Shown: piece after piece, positions 35,638 through 43,324 of the stretch
Layout: every line of letters starts with the position of its first letter
Numbering within the stretch: position 1 is the stretch's first letter
Source of the DNA: SFLA01 sp045595785
GTDB taxonomy: Bacteria > Bacillota > Clostridia > Oscillospirales > CAG-382
Direction of reading: 5' to 3'
NCBI GenBank assembly: GCA_045595785.1
Contig: JAZOBE010000007.1
Coordinates: forward strand, 15,824 to 79,823
DNA length: 64,000 bases
Translations under genes and position numbers: made by a program
Notes under the pieces: generated by a model
Told to the model about the DNA's origin: nothing
The model's database searches: none
What the model saw: only the letters and a program-made list of their open reading frames with translations

Positions 35638-35640
35638 TGA
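35584..35640 (+). repeat. Direct repeat, copy A, upstream of first lipoprotein
   Basis: Shares TATTTCGGTCTTGC, then TGGGC, ATCGTGA and the start-codon region with copy B at 36105. The offset between copies is 521 bases, equal to one lipoprotein unit. Confidence 0.8.
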
Positions 35641-36083
35641 AAAAAACAATTTGCATTTTACTTTTTGCTTTTCTAACGTTTTACATCTTTGTGGGATGTG
35701 ATGAATTAGAAAAAAGTAAAAACAATATAAGTGATACATCAATCATCGTAAATTCATCCAAAGAAAGCATTGAAGACGCAAATGATAGTTCTACGTGGCT
35801 TCCCTGTGAATCTTCCGAAAAAACATTCAGAATTATATACCAAGCTCCGGAATATTCGGATGTTGTTTTAGATGTAATCGGAAGTTTCTTTGAAGATGAT
35901 AATTACATTTATTATTTTGGAAGTTACCTTGATCTTGAAGCATATTTAGTCGAATACTCTAATGGCACTACAGAGACCATCACGTTGGCACTTAAAAATG
36001 GAAATATCGCCATAGAAGACCTTGACAGGTTTGGAATATTGTATAGTAAATATCCCAGAAATAACTCTGCTCCAAGCGAATAA
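35634..36083 (+). CDS. Acidic lipoprotein, first of a tandem pair
   Basis: 149 residues. A signal peptide (MMKKTICILLFAFLTFYIF) ends in a lipobox VGC with Cys22 as the lipidated residue. A Ser/Asn/Asp-rich linker follows, then a small folded domain with YLVEYSNGTTETITLAL and the shared motif EDLDRFGI near 130. No known domain. It should be anchored to the outer face of the cytoplasmic membrane. It is paralogous to the next gene. Confidence 0.8.
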   Translation: MMKKTICILLFAFLTFYIFVGCDELEKSKNNISDTSIIVNSSKESIEDANDSSTWLPCESSEKTFRIIYQAPEYSDVVLDVIGSFFEDDNYIYYFGSYLDLEAYLVEYSNGTTETITLALKNGNIAIEDLDRFGILYSKYPRNNSAPSE

Positions 36084-36104
36084 ATCGTCACATAAAAGTA
36101 CCCC

Positions 36105-36164
36105 TATTTCGGTCTTGCTTGGTGGGCTGATCGTGATTAATTATTGAAAGGGTATACTATGAAA
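36105..36164 (+). repeat. Direct repeat, copy B, upstream of second lipoprotein
   Basis: Second copy of the segment at 35584-35640, with a few substitutions and one or two inserted bases that destroy the 53-residue reading frame present at copy A. Confidence 0.8.
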
Positions 36165-36575
36165 AGTATAATTATTGTTTTGCTTTGCTTCGTCCTTTCG
36201 TTTTGTGTCTTTGCAGGATGTGAACAAGCGGAAGAAAGCAAAACCGATATAAGCAACAGTGATATTTCCGAAATATCGGAAGAAGTTTCACCGGAATCGT
36301 CCGACGAAACATCCGAAGTTTCCAAGGAAAACGCTTTTATTATTGTTGATAATAGAGGAGATGATTGGTCGGACATAACCGATTACTTCTTTCAAGACGA
36401 TATATATAACTATTACTTCATCTTATGGCCGATGCACGAATATATAATCGTTGAATACGCCGACGGTACTACGCAAAACGTAAAAGAAGCACTTGAGGAT
36501 GGAAATATTACTATTGAAGACCTTGACAGATTTGGCATAGGATATATGAAAGAACCCAAAGACGTTTCAAACTGA
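36159..36575 (+). CDS. Acidic lipoprotein, second of a tandem pair
   Basis: 138 residues from ATG 36159 (AAAGGG upstream). Signal peptide MKSIIIVLLCFVLSFCVF with lipobox AGC, then a strikingly acidic Ser/Glu linker (SDISEISEEVSPESSDETSE) and a domain matching its neighbour: IIVEYADGTTQNVKEALEDG and EDLDRFGI. Function unknown. Duplication with divergence in the linker suggests selection on the C-terminal domain. The frame's earlier TTG start is not used because it lies upstream of the ribosome site. Confidence 0.8.
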   Translation: MKSIIIVLLCFVLSFCVFAGCEQAEESKTDISNSDISEISEEVSPESSDETSEVSKENAFIIVDNRGDDWSDITDYFFQDDIYNYYFILWPMHEYIIVEYADGTTQNVKEALEDGNITIEDLDRFGIGYMKEPKDVSN

Positions 36576-36591
36576 AGACACAAAAAAATAT

Positions 36592-36624
36592 GGCGGAGAA
36601 AGCGTTCCTTTCTCCGCCGTTTTC
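36592..36624. terminator. Bidirectional terminator between lipoprotein and ftsZ
   Basis: Eleven-base perfect stem GGCGGAGAAAG / CTTTCTCCGCC with T tracts on both sides: GTTTTCTT on plus and ATATTTTTTT on minus. Confidence 0.9.
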
Positions 36625-36654
36625 TTATATTGGGGTGATTTTGTTTACCGAGCC

Positions 36655-37746
36655 TTAGAACTCAGAGCGAGATTTGTTGATCATCTCGATGATATTATTA
36701 ATATCCTCTTCGCTGCCTGCTTCTGCTTCCTGTGCGGGAGCTGTGGGAGCTTCAGGCTTGGATTCGGAAGCTACGGGACGGCGAACCTCATTCTTCTTAG
36801 CGGTATCAAAACCGGTAGCAATGAGGGTGATACGCATCTCGTCCTCAAGAGTTTCATCAAACGCAGCACCGAAGATGATGGTAGCATCGGGATTAGCTTC
36901 GTTAGTAATCATAGCAACAGCGTAGTCTACTTCTTCCAGACCGATATCGGGAGAAGCGGTAACGTTGATAACGATACCCTTTGCACCGCTGATGTTGGTC
37001 TCCAACAGAGGAGAAGACATTGCAAGCTTTGCAGCCTGTTCTGCTTTGTCCTTGCCCTTTGCGGTACCTACGCCCATGTGAGCGAGGCCTGCATTTGCCA
37101 TAACTGCGCAAACGTCTGCAAAGTCAACGTTAATTTCTGCTTCCTGGGTAACCAGCTCACAGATAGACTGAACGCCCTTACGAAGGATATCGTCTGCTTC
37201 GTGGAATGCGTTAAGGAAGGTTATCTTCTTATCGGTAAGGAGCTTAAGACGCTCGTTGGGGATTACGATGAGAGAATCGGTAACTTCAGCAAGGCGCTTT
37301 ATACCGCTTTCTGCCTGAGCCATTCTCTTCTTACCCTCAAAGTTAAAGGGCTTGGTTACGATACATACGGTAAGTATGCCCATCTGCTTTGCGATGCGAG
37401 CAACGATGGGAGCTGCGCCGGTACCGGTACCGCCGCCCATACCTGCGGTGATGAACACCATATCTGCGCCCTGAAGCGCCTCAGTGATCTGCTCAATAGA
37501 TTCGTCTGCAGCCTTCTCACCCAGTTCGGGGTTTGCGCCTGCGCCCTGACCCTTGGTGATACGCTCACCAATAGCGATGCGCTTGTGTGCCAAGGATTTA
37601 TTAAGGACCATAAGGTCGGTATTAACAGCGATATACTCAACGCCGTTTATTTTGTTTTCTACCATACGGTTAACAGCGTTTCCGCCGCCGCCGCCAACGC
37701 CTACAACTTTTATAACATTAACGGTTGTTTCAAATTCAGTGCTCAT
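36655..37746 (-). CDS. ftsZ: Cell division protein FtsZ
   Basis: 363 residues. GVGGGGGNAVNRM binds nucleotide, and the tubulin signature GGGTGTGAAP lies near 105-114; the T7-loop region NVDFADVCAVM is present. An acidic variable linker (about 325-350) leads to a short C-terminal peptide. It polymerises to the Z ring at mid-cell. It has a separate promoter, although it ends the division cluster. No ftsA is adjacent. Confidence 0.98.
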   Translation of the reverse strand: MSTEFETTVNVIKVVGVGGGGGNAVNRMVENKINGVEYIAVNTDLMVLNKSLAHKRIAIGERITKGQGAGANPELGEKAADESIEQITEALQGADMVFITAGMGGGTGTGAAPIVARIAKQMGILTVCIVTKPFNFEGKKRMAQAESGIKRLAEVTDSLIVIPNERLKLLTDKKITFLNAFHEADDILRKGVQSICELVTQEAEINVDFADVCAVMANAGLAHMGVGTAKGKDKAEQAAKLAMSSPLLETNISGAKGIVINVTASPDIGLEEVDYAVAMITNEANPDATIIFGAAFDETLEDEMRITLIATGFDTAKKNEVRRPVASESKPEAPTAPAQEAEAGSEEDINNIIEMINKSRSEF

Positions 37747-37781
37747 TAATAGAGTTCCTCCGTCCGACTTAAATTTTTACT

Positions 37782-37809
37782 CATATATATAATAATACAA
37801 AAATGTCAA
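37782..37809 (-). promoter_or_regulatory. Promoter of ftsZ
   Basis: Minus-strand TTGACA (37809-37804), 16-base spacer, TATATG (37787-37782), 36 bases before the ftsZ ATG, in the 108-base gap after ftsQ. Confidence 0.65.
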
Positions 37810-37854
37810 GATTGCAAGGGGTTATTTTAATTTATATCGTTTTTTTGCAAAAAA

Positions 37855-38646
37855 TTATTCCAAAGATACCGTCGCTTCTTTATATGACGACAGATCTATA
37901 CTTCCCTTTACCTCTTCATACAGCTCGTCAATGACCTTGGCAAGAAAAGGTACCTTTAATTCAAAATCGTCCATATCACCGATATAAACGTCAAATCTGT
38001 CGGTATACTGCATGCTTATATCAAAACGGCTTTTTATATCTATCTCGCGGATATAATAGTCCATCTCGTTTTGCTTAAGCACGGAATACATTTCCAATAC
38101 GGAATCGTAGGTGCGCACATCCATAAAGGTAAGAGTCTGTCCTACCAGACAGCGGTCCACGGTACCCGTAACCAATTTAATGGCGTTTCCCGGGACACCG
38201 GAAAGCTTGTCCGTCGCGGAAAGAACGGTAAGCTCATCTGAAAGCAGATAATAATCCCCGTTTATATAGGTATACATTACCGCCTTCTTTTCCTTTACCT
38301 CGATAGTTATCTCGGAAGGAAGTCTGCGCTTTATAACAACGTCGCCGACGTAAGGCAAGCTATCGGTTATTAGTGAAACTGTTTCCTTTTTTCCGAATGA
38401 AAAGATATTATCGCCCGTTTCTATTCCGGTTGCGGCAATTATCTCCTCATCGGAATAAACGCTGTTGCCCGTAACGGAAATATCCTTTACACGGAAAAAG
38501 AAAAAGAACGCCGTACCCAAAAACAGTATTAAAATAAACGAAAACAGAAAAACGTAAAACATATTCCGGCGGAACCGTTTTCGGCTCTGCTGTTTTTCCA
38601 TTTCGTCAAGATCAACGGTTTTACGTTTGAATCTGACCTGCTCCAC
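37855..38646 (-). CDS. ftsQ: Cell division protein FtsQ/DivIB
   Basis: 263 residues. A cytoplasmic basic N-terminus (RKRFRRNM), one membrane helix at about 30-50, an external POTRA domain (VKDISVTGNSVYSDEEII) and a beta domain. It links early and late divisome proteins with FtsL and DivIC. The start is GTG 38646 after GGAGGG. Confidence 0.92.
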   Translation of the reverse strand: MEQVRFKRKTVDLDEMEKQQSRKRFRRNMFYVFLFSFILILFLGTAFFFFFRVKDISVTGNSVYSDEEIIAATGIETGDNIFSFGKKETVSLITDSLPYVGDVVIKRRLPSEITIEVKEKKAVMYTYINGDYYLLSDELTVLSATDKLSGVPGNAIKLVTGTVDRCLVGQTLTFMDVRTYDSVLEMYSVLKQNEMDYYIREIDIKSRFDISMQYTDRFDVYIGDMDDFELKVPFLAKVIDELYEEVKGSIDLSSYKEATVSLE

Positions 38647-38663
38647 GGTACCCTCCGTAAAAT

Positions 38664-39770
38664 TTATTTTTTAATAAGTGCAAGTGCGTTATCCGCAATC
38701 TCCTCAACCGCATTGGGACGTGCAAACCTGCGGATATTGGTTTCCGCCAAGGCACGTTTTTCCTTATCACCTGCTAATGAAGCTACCTGAGCAATAAGCT
38801 TTTCGCCGGTTACCTCGCTTTCACGCATGACAACAGCAGCGCAGGCGTTGGCAAGAACGGATGCGTTTTTATACTGGTGGTCGTCGGTAACGTTGGGAGA
38901 CGGAATGAGAATGGACGTCTTTTCCATGCAAGCAAGCTCTGCAAGAGTGATAGCGCCTGCACGGCATACGATAATATCTGCCGCCGCCTGACGAAGAGGC
39001 ATATCGTATATGTACTCCAAAATTTCGATATTATCTACCTTATCATAGCCTTTTTCACGGGCGATAGCGGAATATTTTTCGTATCCGCCTCTGCCTATTG
39101 CGTGGGTATGATAAAGCTCCTTGTGATCCTTAACGTAGCTCATAAGGTCAAAGCAGTATTCGTTTACCTTTTCTGCGCCGAGAGAGCCGCCGTAAGAAAG
39201 GATATATACCTGATCATCCTTAAGTCCCAACTGCTTACGCGCCTGAACGCGGGTAATATCGTTGGGCTTTACGGGGTTGCCCGTAAGAATAAGCTTATCC
39301 CGCACGGATTCATCAAAAAACTTTCTGCTTTCCTCAAAGGATATGCACACCTTATCCGCAAATTTGGACAGCATTTTAGTGGTCATACCGGGATATGCGT
39401 TTTGCTCGTGAATAAGCGTAGGTATGCCCAGCTTGCTTGCCGCCTTAACTGTGGGCCATGAAACGTAGCCGCCGGTACCGATGACAAGATCGGGACGTGC
39501 CTCCTTAAGCAGTTTTTTAGCGCGTATAACTGACGTAACGGCTTTTACCGCCGCATCTATATTCTTGAGAGAAAGACTTCTTTTGAAGCCGCGAACCTTT
39601 ACAAAGGATATATCGTATCCCGCCTTGGGAACCAAAATATGCTCTATACCCTTTTCGGTTCCGATAAAGGAGATATGAGCGTCGGGATAACGCTTTTTGA
39701 TTGTATCTGCTATGGAAATGGCGGGATTGACGTGACCGCCTGTACCGCCGCCGCACATTACTATTCTCAT
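38664..39770 (-). CDS. murG: UDP-GlcNAc--lipid I N-acetylglucosaminyltransferase MurG
   Basis: 368 residues, GT28 family. The N-terminal GGGTGGHVNPAISIAD, the acceptor loop HEQNAYPGMT and the donor-site CRAGAITLAEL are all present. It converts lipid I to lipid II on the inner face of the membrane. It follows ftsW after six bases. Confidence 0.97.
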   Translation of the reverse strand: MRIVMCGGGTGGHVNPAISIADTIKKRYPDAHISFIGTEKGIEHILVPKAGYDISFVKVRGFKRSLSLKNIDAAVKAVTSVIRAKKLLKEARPDLVIGTGGYVSWPTVKAASKLGIPTLIHEQNAYPGMTTKMLSKFADKVCISFEESRKFFDESVRDKLILTGNPVKPNDITRVQARKQLGLKDDQVYILSYGGSLGAEKVNEYCFDLMSYVKDHKELYHTHAIGRGGYEKYSAIAREKGYDKVDNIEILEYIYDMPLRQAAADIIVCRAGAITLAELACMEKTSILIPSPNVTDDHQYKNASVLANACAAVVMRESEVTGEKLIAQVASLAGDKEKRALAETNIRRFARPNAVEEIADNALALIKK

Positions 39771-39776
39771 TATAAT

Positions 39777-41009
39777 TTACCCTTTCTCTATATAAGAATA
39801 ACGGGAAACCGAAAGAACGATGCCCATTTCGGTAAGCAAAATTATCAAAGCGGTACCGCCGTAGGAAAAGAAGGGCAGACCGATACCGGTGGAGGGCAAG
39901 GTGTTGGTTACCACCGCAAGATTAAGACAAACCTGAATTGCCACCTGACAAACGATACCCATTGTGAGAAGCTGGGAAAATCTGTCCGGTGCACGGGAAG
40001 CGATGATAAAACCGCGGATTATAAAAGCCGCAAAAAGGGCGATAACTATTATTGCAAAGAAAAGTCCCAATTCTTCGCAAAGAATTGCAAAAATATAATC
40101 GTTATAAGGCTCAGGCAGATAGCCAAGCTTCTGACTGCTTTGACCCAATCCAACGCCCCAAAATCCACCGGATGCAATTGCATACAGAGACTGCGCGGGC
40201 TGCCAGCCCTCACCGCCGGTGGCTTTGGTCATATACGCAAAGGGATCCTTCCAAATCTTAAGACGTGTAAAAACCTGAGGAACCAGATCCTCAAGGACAC
40301 CGCGGAACACGGTAAACATCAAGGCACCAACGGCTATTGCAACTATAATTGCAACTATGACCCAGCGAAGCTTTATGTTGCTCATCATAAGCATTGCAAA
40401 CGCTAGGCACGCCATAATAACCGTTGCGGAAAAGTGGTTTTGCATAAGCGTAGACATACAAGCCAAAGCCGCAATCAAGCCCATGGGAACGAGAGCAAAA
40501 AGCTGTTGCTTAAAGCCCTTTGCCGATGATATTCGGTGATAATTATCCGAAACGTAGATAGCCGCCGCAAGAATTACGGCGAATTTAAGAAGCTCGGAGG
40601 GCTGCATTGTAAAGCTGCCTATCTCGATCCAACGCTTTGCGCCGCCGAAAACCGAGCCAATGAAGGGAACCGCATAGTTAAGACCGAATATTACCAGGCA
40701 GGCAATAAGACCGAATCTTTTTACGGTGCGGTAGTCAATACGGGTTACCGCCAGCATCATTGCCAGACCGATAAGTGCGGAACGAAGCTGGGATTTGATA
40801 AGACGATATGAATCACCGTAACGGGTCTCCGCATGAGCATAGCTTGAGGAGAATACCATTACCAGGCCGATACACAAAAGGGCAACGATAATAAGCATCA
40901 TCGGACGGTCAACTTCGCCGATCATACGGACTATATTTCGTTTTGCCGGTCTTTCCGCCGGCAGTGAACTATTTTGTTGTTGGCTGACGGCAGGAAGAGA
41001 TGAATTCAT
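39777..41009 (-). CDS. ftsW: SEDS-family glycosyltransferase FtsW
   Basis: 410 residues with about ten membrane helices. SEDS landmarks: VFSSSYAHAE, FTMQPSELLKF, RLKIWKDPF and the late LPSTGIGLPFFSYGGTA. It polymerises lipid II at the septum together with a class B PBP, here the PASTA-bearing PBP in the same cluster. SpoVE is a close relative; context favours the division role, though both functions may be served. Confidence 0.95.
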   Translation of the reverse strand: MNSSLPAVSQQQNSSLPAERPAKRNIVRMIGEVDRPMMLIIVALLCIGLVMVFSSSYAHAETRYGDSYRLIKSQLRSALIGLAMMLAVTRIDYRTVKRFGLIACLVIFGLNYAVPFIGSVFGGAKRWIEIGSFTMQPSELLKFAVILAAAIYVSDNYHRISSAKGFKQQLFALVPMGLIAALACMSTLMQNHFSATVIMACLAFAMLMMSNIKLRWVIVAIIVAIAVGALMFTVFRGVLEDLVPQVFTRLKIWKDPFAYMTKATGGEGWQPAQSLYAIASGGFWGVGLGQSSQKLGYLPEPYNDYIFAILCEELGLFFAIIVIALFAAFIIRGFIIASRAPDRFSQLLTMGIVCQVAIQVCLNLAVVTNTLPSTGIGLPFFSYGGTALIILLTEMGIVLSVSRYSYIEKG

Positions 41010-41017
41010 TTATTTCC

Positions 41018-41977
41018 TCACATAAAATATACAAAATAAGCTGCGGCACAGCCTAAAGCGGTTACCAGAGAGAACACGCCCACAATGGTAAATTCGCTCC
41101 AGCCGCACATTTCAAAATGGTGGTGGATAGGGGTCATTTTGAAGATACGCTTTCCGAACACTTTAAAAGAGAATACCTGAAGCATTACGGAAAGTCCCTC
41201 AAGCAACCAAACGATACCCATAAGTATTATAAGTAAAGGGAAATCCAGATGTACAAGCATTGCCGCCGCAAAGCCTCCGAGGAACAGAGAGCCCGTGTCC
41301 CCCATAAATACCTTTGCAGGGTGGAAATTAAAGATAAGATAGCCTATAAGCGCGCCTACGGCAGTCGCAGAAAGTATACCCAACTGCATATCCTCAAGGC
41401 GGATGGCGATGAGCATCAAAGCAAGGCAGATAACTGCGGAAATGCTTCCCTCAAGACCGTCAATACCGTCGGTAAGATTTGAGCAGTTTACAAAGTAAAC
41501 GATTGCCACCAACAATATAATATAATAGAAAAATCCAAGATTTATTCCGAAAACAGTGGTGCTGATATCCGAAAGTCTGTCCACTCCGAAAAGATAAAGT
41601 CCTGCGGAGCCAAACTGAAGGACAAGCTTTTGAATGGCAGTGAGACCCTTGTTGCGCTTTTTGAACAGCTTTACGTAATCATCAACCAGACCGATAAGTC
41701 CGTTAAACAGCGCAAAGCCGATATGAAGCATTATTACCCAATTATTATTCTTTACGCAATAAGGGATAATAAGAGCGCACACCGCGACGAGAATTGCCGC
41801 AATAAAGAATATGCCGCCCATTGTGGGAGTGCCCTCCTTGCATTTGTGCCAGGAAGGACCTATTTCAAGTATTTTTTGTCCTAACTTTACTTTTCTGAGT
41901 ATGGGAATGAATATTTTGCAAAGTATTACCGTTACGACAAAGCCGATAAGCCCGCCGATAATCATATTCACTGTCAT
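41018..41977 (-). CDS. mraY: Phospho-N-acetylmuramoyl-pentapeptide-transferase MraY
   Basis: 319 residues, about ten membrane helices. GTPTMGG, the catalytic DDYVKL, NLTDGIDGL and GDTGSLFLGG with HHHFEMCGW mark the family. It makes lipid I from UDP-MurNAc-pentapeptide and undecaprenyl phosphate. ATGA overlap with murF. Confidence 0.97.
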   Translation of the reverse strand: MTVNMIIGGLIGFVVTVILCKIFIPILRKVKLGQKILEIGPSWHKCKEGTPTMGGIFFIAAILVAVCALIIPYCVKNNNWVIMLHIGFALFNGLIGLVDDYVKLFKKRNKGLTAIQKLVLQFGSAGLYLFGVDRLSDISTTVFGINLGFFYYIILLVAIVYFVNCSNLTDGIDGLEGSISAVICLALMLIAIRLEDMQLGILSATAVGALIGYLIFNFHPAKVFMGDTGSLFLGGFAAAMLVHLDFPLLIILMGIVWLLEGLSVMLQVFSFKVFGKRIFKMTPIHHHFEMCGWSEFTIVGVFSLVTALGCAAAYFVYFM

Positions 41978-43323
41978 ATTTCAAAAACCTTCTTCATTAT
42001 AGTTTCAAGCCGCATTCCTCTGCTTCCCTTAAAAAGCACGGTATCGCCGCTTAAAACCGTATTCTTTATAAATTCCGCCGCCAACGGGTCATCCGACGAA
42101 GCAAAGCATTTGATTACAGAAGCTTTGCAAGCCGATGCGGTATTTTTTGTCTGCTCACCGATACACACCAGAATATCTGCACCTGCCGCAGTTACCATTT
42201 CTCCGACCTTGCGGTGAAGTGCGGGACTATGCTCTCCTAATTCCAGCATATCGCCCAGTATTGCTATTTTACGTCCCGAAAAGCCGCTAAGCACCTCAAG
42301 AGAGGCGGCAACCGATTCAGGAGACGCATTATAACAATCGGCAATAATGCGGATTCCGTCTTTTTCCACTATACGCTGTCTGTCCCCCACAGAAGAAAAG
42401 TCAGCAAGTGAATTTTTCATTTGCTCCGTACTTAAGCCCAAAAGGTGTCCTGCCGCAAAAGCAAACAGGGCGTCATACACCATATGTGTTCCGACGGCAC
42501 CTACACGGGCAGTAAAATGAGTACCGAAAAGGCATACGTCAAAAACAGTAGAAAAGTTTTCTTTTCTTATATTGTAAGCATACACTTGGTTATCACGGTT
42601 GTCAATACCACATTTTATGGCATTTGGAATATGAGCAAGCAAAGGCTCGTCGCCGTTGACAATAACCTTTCCCCCGGGACGTAGACCTTTAAGAATGGTA
42701 AGTTTTTCGTCACGTATTCCCTCACGTGTGCCAAAGGCTTCTATGTGGGAAGTGCCGATATTTATTACCATGACTATATCCGGCTGAGCGCACACAGCAA
42801 TACGAGACATTTCTCCGGGAAGACTCATACCCATTTCAAACACCGCCGCCTCGGTTCCCTCGGGGACCTCCAGAACGGTACGGGGAAGACCTACCTGACT
42901 GTTGCGGTTGCCTTGTGTAAAGGAAACCGTTTTGCCTGCGGAAAGACATTTTACCGTCATTTCCTTGGCAGTCGTCTTACCGACACTGCCGGTAATGCCT
43001 ATGCAAACAGTATTTTTAAGCTCGTTCTCTCTGTAATCCCTTGCTATCTGCTGTAAAGCCAGACGGCTGGAGGGTACCAGAACGGTATCTGCGGCAAGAA
43101 AGGCAGGGTCCTCAATAAGCGCGCCGTTTTCGCCCTTTTGAAGAACGTCCGACACGTAGTTATGACCATCGGTCTTCTCTCCCTTAAACGCAACAAAAAG
43201 GGAGTTTTTTTCCGAAACCTCTCTGCTGTCCGTAGTGAAAAGCTCAAAGGTCTTATTAAGATTGCTGCCCTCCCCCGCTTTGCCTTTGGTAACGCGAAGG
43301 ATCCTGCCAAGATCTACTGACAT
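41974..43323 (-). CDS. murF: UDP-MurNAc-tripeptide--D-Ala-D-Ala ligase MurF
   Basis: 449 residues. The three Mur-ligase parts are visible: N-terminal UDP-binding (TDSREVSEKNSLFVAFKGE), ATP-binding GITGSVGKTTAKEM near 110, EMGMSLPGEMSRIA, and the C-terminal DCYNASPESVAASL. It adds D-Ala-D-Ala to the stem peptide. murE, which often precedes it, is missing from this cluster. Confidence 0.96.
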   Translation of the reverse strand: MSVDLGRILRVTKGKAGEGSNLNKTFELFTTDSREVSEKNSLFVAFKGEKTDGHNYVSDVLQKGENGALIEDPAFLAADTVLVPSSRLALQQIARDYRENELKNTVCIGITGSVGKTTAKEMTVKCLSAGKTVSFTQGNRNSQVGLPRTVLEVPEGTEAAVFEMGMSLPGEMSRIAVCAQPDIVMVINIGTSHIEAFGTREGIRDEKLTILKGLRPGGKVIVNGDEPLLAHIPNAIKCGIDNRDNQVYAYNIRKENFSTVFDVCLFGTHFTARVGAVGTHMVYDALFAFAAGHLLGLSTEQMKNSLADFSSVGDRQRIVEKDGIRIIADCYNASPESVAASLEVLSGFSGRKIAILGDMLELGEHSPALHRKVGEMVTAAGADILVCIGEQTKNTASACKASVIKCFASSDDPLAAEFIKNTVLSGDTVLFKGSRGMRLETIMKKVFEI

Positions 43324-43324
43324 A

